Positions 25,969 to 38,880 of a stretch of 64,000 bases of DNA are shown in pieces (position 1 is the first letter of the stretch; each line of letters begins with the position of its first letter). The DNA is from Dipetalonema caudispina (Eukaryota; Nematoda; Chromadorea; Rhabditida; Onchocercidae), in NCBI GenBank assembly GCA_013365325.1, contig JABVXV010000217.1, forward strand, positions 1 to 64,000, given 5' to 3'. The notes beneath the pieces are model-generated. The model was not told the origin of the DNA, did no database searches, and saw only the letters and a list, made by a program, of their open reading frames with translations. A program made the translations under genes and the position numbers.

Positions 25969-28345
25969 ATCGCAGTATCATTAATTTAAAAAACATGAAA
26001 CACAAAAATAGACTTATATCAATTTCTTCAGTTAACTGGTATTGTAATCTTTCTGTAACTTTTGCTTATCGTTAAACATGGCTTACATGAACCTCCCTGC
26101 CTTCTACTTCTTGGAACTTACTCTGTTCCTTGGATTAGTTCTAACATTTAGTATTACTCGCGAAATATTTGCAATTTTCAACAATATTTTAACTTAATTT
26201 CAATAATTTCTCATTTTTGGGACAATATTGAACCTCCGTGATGTCTCATTGCGTTACTTTACACGACGAATGGGTAGCACAATTTGAAGTGCTTAGGCCT
26301 CATTTGAATATCTTTATGAACTGGAAAGTTTTTATTTTTACAGTGATCGATGGAATTGAAAAGAGTGGGATCCGTGAAAATCAGCATGATTATGCAGTTG
26401 TTTTGAGCTTGTTCATATTCGTTCACTTCGTGCTCAATTTTGTACATTTCTTCTTTTCTACATTGTATAAATTATTCAATTATTTAGGTGCTCTTTCAAG
26501 ACTGTGCGCAAAAGTTAACGGATCAATTTTATCTATTCATCCTTGTGTAATTATCATTCATTTGAAGATCTTTGCAGTTTATCAGGACTCTTATCAAGCT
26601 TTCCAATTTACAATAGTAGCGTTTTTTCTTTGTTCCGATATCTAACTACATTTCAGCCCGATTGTCTAATCCAGTTGTTGGGCATCATGATGATTTGCTT
26701 GCATGTTGAATATCATCGTATACTATTCTCTTAAAGCTAGCCGTACAATTTTTCATATTGCTTGCAATCGATTAAGTGCTTTTCCATAAGTCCTCGATAG
26801 TATATATATATATATATATATATAAAATTAGTTTAGTTATATATTCACTATGTACATATATTTTCTTAGTTTCAATCCTTCATACATTAAATAATTTATG
26901 AATACAATGATAAAATATGCATCGTTGCAATTCACTTGATTAATCAGCAGATGATTGGGCCTTAATTTTTTCAAAAATACTTCCATCTTTTTTTCTTATC
27001 AAATGCATTTAAAAGCAGTGTTATCATCATTGGAAATTTATATCGTAATGTTATGAGGATGGCTGTAAGAAAGTACAATAAATGAATGTTCGCTAAATAG
27101 CAATCAATATTGTGATCAATAAATTTAATCAGTGATACTGATATACATATATAACTGCTGCATCCATCGAATTTGTTAATATTTTGTATAGCATGCTACT
27201 TAAATTTAAGATTTTTATAAACAAAAAATTGAATGAATTTCTGATCAATCATAGGGGAACATCAATAAGGGATGGGTAGATATTAGATATATCTGATTGT
27301 TTCATTATTTCTTTCCATATTATTTGTTATATACATATATATACATATACATATTTATATGTTGTGTGTGTGTGTATTTTATTGGTGCGCCGAAGTAATG
27401 ATTTGATTTGAATATAATAATAACAGATGGCAATGCAATGACCTTCTCACACTTTTATGTTCCCAAACAATTTTAATCGGACCCGACCGATATAAGGGTA
27501 AAGAAGAGAAGCTGATGAGAGAGATATGAAATTCATTTTTGGGACAATACGGCAATACATCCAATGACAACGTTGAATAATTTATTAAATCCTTTGACAC
27601 GTTCCATTTTAATAACTTTAACACTTCACTACAAATATTTCAGGAACAAAAAGTTACCTCTTTTATCTTTCTTTTTTTCATCCCCTCTCTCTCTCTCTCC
27701 CTCTCTCTCTCTCTCCCTTCATTGATAAAGGAAAGCTTTTTTTCTTCTTTTTTTATAATTTTCCAAAAGTTATCAAAATTTGCTCAAAAATTAATGTAAC
27801 ATTTTTTGATAAAAGCTTTTAAAAATTCTAAAAATGATATGTTAGCATTGATTGAGTATTTACCTTTTTTTAACATTACTTCTTATACCGATAATAAATG
27901 ATATTAATCTAATTAACCAAAATACTGGAATAATTCAACAAATTTCAACCATTATTAATGATGGGAAAGGATTAATCATATTGAATCTTTTATTTTAAAA
28001 TATCTTACAAAATTATCTAAACATATATGTATATATATACGGTAATTTTTCAATCAAAATTACATTTAATGTAATTTTCTTTTTATTTTATCTTAAAAAA
28101 ATCACATATTTCATTCAAATTATTTTAAACATTTTTTTCTTTTTTGTTTTTTTGTTTTTTTTTTTTTTTTTTTTTGAAAATTCATTACCGTAATCATTTC
28201 GGCAAATGAATTTAAAATGTCCTTCACGGGACAAAGTCTAAACAGATGAATAGATAGAGTGAAGAGGAAATAATTTATCAAGAAGTGTGGTAAATGGAAA
28301 TTATATTATATGAATGAATGAATAAATGGTGATTGAAAAAAGAAC

Positions 28346-28376
<31 letters not shown>

Positions 28377-29808
28377 AATTGAAAGAAAAGAAGATAATAC
28401 AAAATGGGGTGAAGGGAAGCGAAAAAAAGAAATAGTTGATTGAATGTATGAATAAAAGAATTAATATTGGCATCAATTTGATTTAATTCTATTCACAACA
28501 ATTCTTTTGATCCAACCGAAACTATCTAATATAACTTTCCCGATTTTGTTACCACCATACTTCGTTTTGATATTAAATCGTTTCTCTCTCTCTCTCTCTC
28601 TCTTTACCTTCTTCCATTCTTCCTGTAACATTCACTTATCTAACTTTTGAGGTACTTTTTTTTTTTTTTTTCCTTATTCTTTCAACAATTAACAAATTAT
28701 AGTTAAGTTTAATTTTACTTCGTAAAGAACTATCGTTGCTATTTTTAGCAATTAGCAAAAATCAATTACAAAAAAAATTTGGTCAGATAAATTATTATCA
28801 TATTATTTTAGGCTAATATTTTGTTTATTTTGATTAAATCATCAATCAATACCTTTTCTTCAGTTATATTTATAATTTCATAATTAAGCATAATGAACCG
28901 GAAAAATGAGCATTTCAGAAAATATATGAAAATTGCAGAAAAGGAGAAATTTGAAATGAAACAAATATAATTAATTCAAGAAGAAAATAACAACAAGCAT
29001 TATTCCTTGAGAATTTGATAATTTTCGTTGTTAATATTGTATTAAATGTTAAAATGAGAAATAATCATTATATCATAATTATTATGAATATTCAGTTAAC
29101 TTATTTGAACCAAAAAAAAAAAAAAAAAAAAAAAAAATCAAACATTCTATCAACGCATGATGTATAAAACACAAATAGTAAATTATGGTTTACCGTAAGA
29201 AATATACAAATCAACAAAAAAGAAAAAAAAAAAAGTGCTAAAAAAAAGAAGACAAATATTCCCCGAACATAACAAAATGCCATCATTTTGTGTTATTATG
29301 AAAATAAGAAATGCAAATTTTCAATTTGAGAAGAAAAACTGCACAATACAATGATGTAAATGTTGAATTAATTAAGTGAACAATATGAAACGAAATTTAT
29401 TTTTGAAATGAATTACGATAGATAATGTGAAATTTCAAATTTCAACAAAATTTTATTTCTAAAAATCTCAAAAGACGATCAATCATAGTATTTATCATTT
29501 TTACGACTTAATTTTCCACAATTTAATTTTCTATTAAAAAAAAAAATCATATGTTATCTTTTTTCACTATCTAGTATACATCAGTTTCAATAATATATTA
29601 TCACTTCAAATTTAACTAATGCAATAATTCAGTGTAAAAAATCTTACTGTTCTATCTCAAATTAATTAAAATTTACAAAATATAACTACCACAATTAATC
29701 ACCGTTAATTACAACACGTATCAAAAAAAAAAAAAAAAAAAAGAAAACAACAATGACGAAGAAAATTTCATATAATATGAATTAAATAAAAAAAAAAAAG
29801 TTAAGGAA
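25969..29808. other. 3' UTR of ZYG-11 gene and intergenic DNA
   Basis: Directly after the ZYG-11 stop come long open frames (about 26238-26645, 26543-26734) with no splice logic or recognisable motif, probably 3' UTR or spacer. A TA repeat lies at about 26800-26824, CT-rich tracts at 27683-27720 and 28580-28602, and long poly-A/T runs at about 28150, 28350 and 29112. No gene is supported. Confidence 0.55.
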
Positions 29809-32753
29809 TCATGAAATGAGTGGAGTTCGTTGATCATCTATTAACCTTTTCGCATGATCTTGTATAATAGATTTTGTTTTAGTAATACCGGTAATAGTGC
29901 TAATAGTGGTAGTATCGGCTGTTGTTGCTGTTGTTGTTGTAGTAGTAGTGGTATTATTAGTAGTACTAGTAGTAATAGCAGTGATATATGGTATTAAATC
30001 ACGATCAAAATGTAAACGTGGTGGGCAAGTTGTAGAAGATGATGAAGGTAAAGTTGATGGTGATACGGGTACAGCAGTAATATTTGTAAAAAACATTTGT
30101 GATATAAATTGTGGCGGTAATGCAAAACGTGAATGCATTTTACCTGCCCAATCTGTAAATATGACTAATTTTAAATTTCAAATCTTATAAATGAAATATG
30201 ATTATTTCATTCTAAAAACTTATAGTTGAAACAAAAAATTTTGCATTAAATTCTTTAAAAACAACGAAAAAAAAAAAGGATGCAATTGAAAATTTAAATT
30301 ATGCACTTGAAAAAGTGATTATTTCACTTTAAAATATTTGGATTAAATTATTCTATAATCAAACAAATATTATGTAAATTTAGTAATAAATTTTTATGCA
30401 TAAAGAAGCATTGTATATTTACATAATCCTGAAAAAGTGCCATAAGCGTAATGTTACTGTTAAAATAATAATATCGTATGATATGTTCATAAAATGCTTT
30501 TTGAAATTTTTTTATTATTGGGAAATTCTTTTGTTCAAAAACATTAATACATTATTTCTTACGATTTAAATTCATGCATTTTAGGGATTTTTTTGAAAAT
30601 TCTTTTAAAATTTTTCCTTCAAAAATTTTGCAAAAGAAAAGAATTGTACGTACTTCTTTTTTTTTTTGATAATTTACGAAAATACAATAAATTGCCTTAC
30701 ATTGACGAATCAGTGCTTGCTGCATAATTGCTGGACTATACAAATTGGGTAATAACATCGGTGCACCATCATTACGAATATCTCTAAAGATTTATTCAAA
30801 TTATATTAATTATTTTTTTCATGCTTTTTTCTTTTAAAATTATCCAATAAAAGAATTTTTAAGAATAATACTGAAAAATTGCCATTTTTTTAAAGATATA
30901 AATAAACAAATAAATAATTATAATAATGCGGCAATTATAAAATACATTTTGTGATAATTCCGCAATTACGAATTCTCCACTGTTTTATATTTTACTTAAT
31001 TTTAATTATTATCTTTTAATTTTTCTAATATTTATATTGTTAAAAATATTATTACCATTTGTTTTAAATGCATTATTTCTACATTATTTTTGCATATAAT
31101 ATCATACAATTTTTTTTCCAATGAAAATTTTTACAATATTTAAGTAGAAAACAAAAAGTGGACGAATAAATTTGAACTGTTTGATAAAAATTTACACTAA
31201 CGTACAAATCATATTCAGGTGAGCGTCCATTTGGATCACGGAAACCTTTCGCAAATGGATTTTTTTCAATTTTTAATTTTGTAATTAATTGATTTTGATA
31301 TGCTGTAACAGCCATAAATTGTGTTTCTTTGAATTGAAACGTTTTGTAATGTTCATTGTGTAAATCGATTGTTAATGCCTAAAAATGAATGTAGAAGAAA
31401 AAAAAAAAAAGAAAAAAAACAAAAAAAAAAGGACAAAGCAAAAAAAAAAAATAAAATCTTTTTTTTTAGGTTTTAATCAAATTTAATTACCAAATGTAAT
31501 TTTATTGATAGTTCCATTTTTTCTTTGGACTTTTTTCTTTCTTTTGAAAGCTAAAGTTTTTTAATAAACTTCTTTTCGATACTGCAGACTGATAGATTAT
31601 TAATTCTTATCCTAACTAAGTGATGAAAAATGAATTGAAGATTTACAATCAAATGATAAAAAATTTCAATCCTTCTGAAATTAACTGAATACATTGCTTG
31701 AAACATATATCTTAGGAATGGTTTATTAAATTTCATAAGAAAATGAAATTACCTGCTCAATAGGCCTTTCACGTGGTCGTCTTACTACATGTATACGTGG
31801 TTGATATTTGTGCATTGAATTTAAAATTAGCTAAAATCGGCTTAATATTAGAATGATATAAGCGTAAATTATAGAAGAAATTGAATAATTTGAAAGTTTC
31901 TTTTTTTGAATGAAACAAAATAACTTACATGTCCGGTTTTGTCAACTTCATTATTGGTCAATTTGGCTTTTTCAAATGATATAACTTGATTGCAGAGCTG
32001 TAACAACTTCCATTCAGTTTTTTTTTTTTTTTTAAATTTTGAATCCTAATTTTATCAGTAATTAAATTTATTAGCTTCTTATTCTATTTCCTAATATATG
32101 ATGGGGTAAAATTTAGAAACCTGTTCACCGGTAAATGGAGAATCAGGATGCATGTATAATCGATTACGAGGTGTTGGTTCAGCTTTGCCGGCTGTTAACC
32201 AGGATGATTTGTTATAAATATACCGGTAACGTCGATTGTCCACAGGAACTACATCCAGAAAAACATAATAAAACACATCCGGTTCACAACCGCTGATACT
32301 TAATTTCATCGTCGGAAACATACGTCTATAATTAATAATGATTGCATCCCTTTATTTATAATTAAAATAATTTTTTCAAACTTTTAAAATACGTTAAAAG
32401 ATAATTTTCAAATTTTTAATCACTAACTTGGAAATCATTCAAAAAGAACCATGTGATTTCGAATTTGTCCCATCATTTTTTTTTTTTTTTTTTGTTATTT
32501 TCGAATTATTTCATAGAACTTTAATTTTTTTCTTTCTCAAGATAAGCAAAAAAAGAAAAAATGATTTTTTTCGTAACAAAATAATCATTTTAATTCATTC
32601 AATTCCATTTTGTCAACAAATTTACTCTCAAATATTTACCGTATCATTAAAATAATCCTACTAACTATGGTATTTCAGCACATTTTATATCAGTGAATTA
32701 TAGCAATAACTTGTAGTGCTAAATGCTATATATATATATATATGCGGGTGTAC

Positions 32754-32801
<48 letters not shown>

Positions 32802-34907
32802 TTATTGATTATGATCATAAAAATCTCGCCATTAATTGCTGTTATTGATGAATGATTAGGATTAGGAATAATAAAACACAAATATATATATGGATTTGTT
32901 TTATCAAAATTGAAAAGAAAAAAAAGAAAAATAAAATTTTCTTTGTATTCATTAATTTTATTATTTAAATTATGACTAAAATTGCAAGAAATTAAGCATT
33001 AAAAATCAAATGATAATTTGATTGTTTGCAAATAAATTATCACTTATCTTCAATAAATTATTATTTATAAATAGTAGAAAATTAAAGATTACGCCATATT
33101 CTTCTTAATAGAAGATCGGTTAAGAAGTATTACTGTACTACCACCAAATGGATTACTGTATGATAAAGCAACCAGGAATAAAGCAATCAGAAAAATTTAA
33201 CTTTAAAATAACTAATTATTATGCTGCGTGTAGAATAATAGATTTAATCATAATTAAGCTATTGTGAGAAATAACTGAAAATTGTTTTATTATTGGAAAA
33301 AAGTTTTATTAAATCATATTGCATTAAACTAACTTATTGCCAAGAATAATAGTAAGGTATAACGCTAAGTATTTTTAATTCGTTTAATGATTTACTAAAA
33401 TCCAATTTAATATTTGAAATAAATATTTGAGCTTAATCAATTACTAATTTCTTCAGATTTAGTTCTTGGCACTTTTTTTAACAACTTTAAATGACTTTGT
33501 AATGTACCAATAAATTTATTCATTAAATATATATTTTAAATGAAATGCACAGGATTGCTAATAAACTAAACAAACTTGAATTAAGCTTCATCTTGACGGT
33601 TATTTAACAAAAAAAAGTTTTAAATTTCAGCGTCATTAATAGGAAACGATATACTATTGTTGTTGCATAGTATGTAAAATCATTTCAAGATCAAGAAAAT
33701 TTACAATTTCTACAGTAAGAATAATTTTTAGGAAAAAATTATTTCATTTGATAGCATAAGGTAAAATATGCAATTACTAATAGATATAAAAAAAGAGGAA
33801 ATCATAAAAATTGATTTACGATTGCTTTTTTTTCCGCAAAATGATTGCAAAAATTGCAATTAAGGTTTTAAGCTAACTGAAATAAATTGAATTAAGCAGA
33901 GAATAAAAATTAAGTTCATTTCATTTCATTCGTATTGAAAAAAATATTGATCAAATTGTATTATGCGCTAAGTTGACTGGAAATGAAATGAATTGAATTG
34001 AGAATTGTATTCATATCAATTTACTGCGTATTTTTATCTGACTGCGGAAAGTCTTAATTGAACAAAATAATTACTTACACTGATTGATTAAATATTGCTA
34101 TGTCTTCTATATTATTATGATACTGTAAATTAATACCATAGATAGATGATAATTTCATATTTCTTATTTCCAATTTTTAGAATTATACATCATTATAGCA
34201 ATCTAATTTTCAAAGCTTTATTACGCATAGGCTTATAGATAGTTTCGTTAAGAAAAAAATTACGATAAAAGATAAAAAGTTTCATATATTTGAAGTAAAT
34301 GTTCACACAATAATGACTTAGCAACAATAAATTGTAATTAGCAATAAATTCAAAATGGTTTCAAATGAATTTGAAAGAAACTAAATCTTATGATAAGGTA
34401 GAGGTATACATATATCTATTGTTTATGATCGTAACAGCAACGATTAATTTGGTTCAACTATATATATATATATATATTTGTGTATGCTCAAATATAAGTT
34501 TATTGCATCTATATTTGCTATAACAATAAAAGATATCTATTATGTTGCATTTAAAATAATTTTATTGCAGAAATATCAGAATACACCTGTTATTATATCA
34601 ATATAGTAATATTAATAGTAGCAATAGCAACAGCAACAAGAATAAAATAATAATGATTAAAAATTTGGAGTCAATTTATATATACGGTTTAATGTTTCGA
34701 ATATATTTCATAAGTGTTACGTAGGATTCGTAATATTTACTAGTAATAAATCGAAGTCAATATATGAAAAAAATTTCAGTATTTTGTTTTAGAATTAAAG
34801 AAAAAAAAACAACGATAAAAAATCGAAGGAAAAAAGTAAACTGTGAAAAGATTGTCGTATCAGATAATGAATGTCTTGTTGACTACTTTTTTTGATGATT
34901 GAAAAGC

Positions 34908-34940
<33 letters not shown>

Positions 34941-36995
34941 GCGGAAAGAAGAGAGAAAGGAATCATATAAATATTTTTATTTTTAATAAAACTTAACAAA
35001 AATTTTCGGTTTAAAAATGTTGAAAATTTAGATTTAGCAATGATTTTAGTGATAAAACATACAAAATATTAGTATAAAAGAAAGTTAGGAATTTTTATTT
35101 AATTAGACAAAGGTTTTTTTTTCGATGAGTGATATTAATTAGCGTTTAATTAATCGATCAATTTTCATCTTCTCTTTTATTTATTCTTTTTTTAAATACT
35201 TGAATAATAGATGTTGTATTATTTAATACTATGAAAGAAAAAAATTTAGCATATGTTAGGATTAAAAAAATAAAAAAAATTTATTACATACTAATATATT
35301 TTTCGCTGAATATTTACTAATTCAATTAAAAAGAAAAAAAAATCATTGCAGTGATAATTTTACTTCAATCAAATCAATTGCAATATATTATTCTGTGCAT
35401 TTGCGATTACTGTAATTAAATACAGTAATTAAGCAATAATATATTCTGACTGTTATATTGTTGCTTAATTACTATATTTTAAGCTTTATCATATTATCCT
35501 TGTAACATTAATTGGTTATTTGCATTAAGCTTTAATCAACAATGAATCGAAATATATTTGGAATAAAATGTAATGATTTAAAAGCAATTTTACAAATTGT
35601 ACACCATTTTATATGCTTTTAACTGAATTACTTAAGGAATAAATGATATATTAAACAATTTGTTTGTTACTACCCATACCAATAGTTCTTATATAAAACA
35701 TTTCTCCTTGATTGATATTATTCCTTCTTCTATCGTTTCATTTTTCCTTTCGTCATTTACCGTCTCTCAATATTGCTCCATTACTACATTCTCTTTCTTA
35801 GCCATCAAAATGCAATATTGCAAATTGTCACCTATCAAAGACACCAATACAAATGATGTTACTACAAATTGTTAAATGAAAAGACTTTCATTTCATTTCT
35901 TTAGGGGACATGAATAATCCCTTAGGAGAGGAGACAAATGTCTATTTTTTTTTTTCTTTTTTTTGCATAATGCCGAATAATTCGTGATAATTTGTATATA
36001 TCAAATCATAGATTACAAATGAAAAGTTGCAATTGTTTGATTATTTTAATTGCACCAAGTATTTAATTCGAATATCTAGAATAATTATTTCTTTTTACTT
36101 AGAATAATACATCCAAAGCAAATTAGAAGGCCTGAAGTAAATTAATTTACTTTTTTTTTTGTTTCTCTTAGGATTAGTTTAATTTTAACAAATCGAAAAA
36201 ATTAGGTTATAGGTTAAAATTAACATAAATATGAGCAAATATAAATTATCATTGGAAATGTTAAGAAATGCAATAATCATTAATGCTACCAATTTTCATT
36301 AAATAATATTTATTGTTGAATTTACTAAATGTTGGCACAACAAGAACAAAAAAATTTGAAAATAGTTTATAAAATCAAAATTTCAACGAAATAATTTGAA
36401 ATTATTTAAAGTTTTTATTAAAATAATCCTTTTTGAACGATTTTTTTAATTTTAATTTAGACTATTTATTAATTCTACCAACTCTTTTTAAACTATTTAT
36501 TAATTCTACTTTAATTAGTTTATTGCCATTGTGCAACTATATTAGATAGGACATGTTATCGTACTAATATTACAATGCATCATATTTCCGATAAGACGAA
36601 AAACGAACTCACCGTCCGCTTTTAGTAATAATCATTTCGGTGCTAAGTTCATAAAATTTATTCCATAATTCGCGCCCTTCCAGTCGACAAGTAACATGCC
36701 GGAGTATATGGGAATTTCCGGGTAATGGTGACGTTTTCGGTAACTGTTCCATACTACTCTCACCTTCTTCCGTTTCTGCATTATCCTTGCTATCATCGTA
36801 ATTCCTACTAGTTCCTGCAGCAATTGTTGATCTTTCACCCTTCTCATCCGCACCACCCGTATCCAATAAATGATCAATCATAAACTTGAATCGTTTTGGT
36901 GCAGCCAAATCTAATGGAATATCCGGAAAGTGTCCGGATGCCGGAATGTTTGAATGTAGCGTATCTATAGGACGTTTTTCACCTGTCCTGGCCAT
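29809..36995 (-). CDS. mab-9: T-box transcription factor, TBX20/MAB-9 type, complete, 7 exons
   Basis: Nuclear DNA-binding regulator of cell fate. Exons (minus order): 36613-36995, 32121-32325, 31929-31997, 31753-31830, 31206-31378, 30701-30783, 29809-30152. They total 1335 nt, 444 aa. The T-box spans about residues 105-293: [116 protein letters not shown] and [14 protein letters not shown] fit TBX20/H15/MAB-9 better than TBX1, TBX2 or Brachyury as I remember them. An N-terminal FMIDHLL (38-44) fits the eh1 co-repressor motif. The C-terminus ends in a Thr-rich tract coded by a microsatellite-like run (30.0-29.9 kb). The ATG is preceded in frame by TGA seven codons upstream, which supports the start. 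Intron 1 is 4.3 kb. The subfamily call is less sure than the T-box call. Confidence 0.93.
32727..32800. repeat. TA/TG compound microsatellite
   Basis: A short TA run, a GC-containing spacer and then about 20 TG units, in the T-box intron. Confidence 0.9.
34910..34940. repeat. (CAT)n microsatellite
   Basis: About ten CAT/ATC units in the first intron of the T-box gene. Confidence 0.9.
35418..35479. repeat. Long hairpin, 26-bp arms with 10-base loop
   Basis: The left arm (35418-35443) and the reverse complement of the right arm (35454-35479) agree at 24 of 26 positions, with the loop TTCTGACTGT between them. It lies in the T-box intron. The size and near-perfect pairing could suit a small-RNA precursor or a foldback repeat, but the arms are very AT-rich and no function is shown. 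Confidence 0.7.
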
Positions 36996-37709
36996 AATTA
37001 AGGCGAATAATATTCAGATGATCGTATAACTCTACAATTTCAATTCGTCGTGGCGTTTTTTTTTTTTTTTTTTTTTTTTTCGACGTTTCTTCCACTCACA
37101 GTTCGTTGTTTATAAACTTTCCAGTATATCGTTGTAAAGAAAACGGTTGAAAATATGAAATAAGAATAAGAATAGAATTCGTCCAAACAGCAAGTAATAT
37201 CGCGTAATGTTTACTATTATTACTAAAATCCTTGCAAATCTTAATGAAATATATTTGAAATCGAAATTGCGAGAATCGTTGATTTGACAAATTTTACGCT
37301 TCCAAAATAGCCGTCTCTCTTGTGCCAATCTCAATAATAATAATAGAAGAAATAAAAGATTTATCCCATCGGAATATCCACCAACATCATCATGTCATCC
37401 GACATCACTGATATAATCATCTGAACACACCGTAGAATTCGTCAAGTTACAACTGATATCCTAATTTTCAACAGAGTAAGAAGAAGAAAGAGAGGTGGTA
37501 TGAGTTTAAGATAAGGAGTAAAAGGGATACATTTGAAATGAACTACTCAAACCACAACAAATCGTTCATTGGGTGAGCTGTCAAAAATGGGCGGATATGA
37601 CAGCAATCGTTGCACCAATGAGGCAACAAAATGTGTTGACGCTTAAAAAAGGAATGAAATAGATGAATTGAGGTGAGAGACGTTAGAGTATTGGTTGATA
37701 GGTGACAAG

Positions 37710-37818
37710 ATGACGATGATGATGATGATGATGATAATGGTGATGATGGTGATGGTGATGATGGTGATGATTTAGGAAAGAATAACAACAATAACAACAA
37801 CAACAACAACAACAACAA
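37710..37818. repeat. (GAT)n and (CAA)n microsatellites
   Basis: GATGAT/GGTGAT units from about 37710 to 37771, then CAA units from about 37784 to 37818. They lie about 0.7 kb upstream of the T-box ATG. Confidence 0.9.
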
Positions 37819-38499
37819 TAGCAATGATAAATATTGATATTATGGAATTTCTCAGGTAATTTTATTAAGTTATATTTTTCTTTCTTTACTTTCTTTTCTT
37901 TTCTTTTTTTTTTTTTTGTCTATTTTAAATTAGTAAATTTAAATTTAAATAAATTTCCATTTAAAAATGTATTGAAATTACAAATACTGCTTTTTATGAT
38001 GGATGACAGATAATGAAAATTGTGGAATCATTTGTGAATTCTCGATAATATTGATAGCAAATTATTTTGAATTAACAATCATTTAATTCAAATTTCCATT
38101 TACTACTTATTGATTATACTACATGAAAATTTATGGATCAATTAACCAATTTTTTGTCATCTTACAATAGCAAAATTCAATTAGTCATCTATAAATTCTG
38201 ACAAGTAATACTTTATTTTGAAACGACAAATTATGAAATTTAAAATTTATTGATGAATATAAGTTATAAAATGAAAAATTATATTATGAATATACTTGAA
38301 GATTTCAAATTATATAATTTTCATTCTTTTATTTTTATCAAATAAAAATCAAATAAATATAGTAAGTGTATTAGTAGATACTTTTAGGTAACGATAACTT
38401 TATTTAAAAAAAAAAAGTTGGTGTTGATTTTATAGCTAATTATAATTGATCATATTATTTTATGTTATCAACTATGAAAAACCATGATAGCAGAGTAAT

Positions 38500-38880
38500 A
38501 AATAGATTCTGACATGCTAATATTAGCCTAAATTTCTCATGACATACCAAATAACATATTGAATGCTTAAATTCCCTATAGCATTACTCATAACAAATCT
38601 AAATTTCACATAACATGACAAGCAACAACCTGAATTCCTTTCAAAATATATTTGTAATAATCTAATTTCCTTTTATAGTATGCTTATAGTAATCTGAATT
38701 CCATTTCTAGCATACTTGTAATTATAGTATGCTTATAGTATACTATAGTATGGTTGCAATAAGCTGAAATCATTTTACAGTATATTTGCAGTAATCTAAA
38801 TTGTTTTCTATCACATTTACAGCAACCAGAATTTATTTTTTGTCACATTTGTAGTAATTTGAATTTTTTTTTCTTGTAAT
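38500..38880 (+). repeat. Degenerate minisatellite, period about 32 bp, roughly 10 copies
   Basis: Successive units resemble TTTGTAGTAATCTGAATTCC followed by TTTTATAGCATA, for example the units starting near 38651, 38683, 38795 and 38858. Unit boundaries drift, with insertions around 38720-38750. Upstream units (38500-38620) are the most diverged. No open frame runs through it. Confidence 0.65.

Larger units (their letters stand above)
32326..36612. other. 4.3-kb first intron of T-box gene
   Basis: This intron splits the T-box after SGR of the conserved [10 protein letters not shown] motif. It contains a TA/TG microsatellite (32727-32800), a CAT repeat (34910-34940) and a long near-perfect hairpin (35418-35479). 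No nested gene is supported. Long first introns of developmental regulators often hold enhancers, but nothing here proves one. Confidence 0.6.

Noticed and set aside
26238..26734. Long open frames after the ZYG-11 stop codon
   Set aside because: No motif and no frame continuity with a gene; it lies where the 3' UTR is expected.
27379..27624. 81-residue minus-strand frame in less AT-rich DNA
   Set aside because: No recognisable motif or matching splice neighbours; it ends in simple CT/TG sequence.
29897..30190. Plus-strand frame rich in Val
   Set aside because: It is the antisense shadow of the Thr-rich last exon of the T-box gene.
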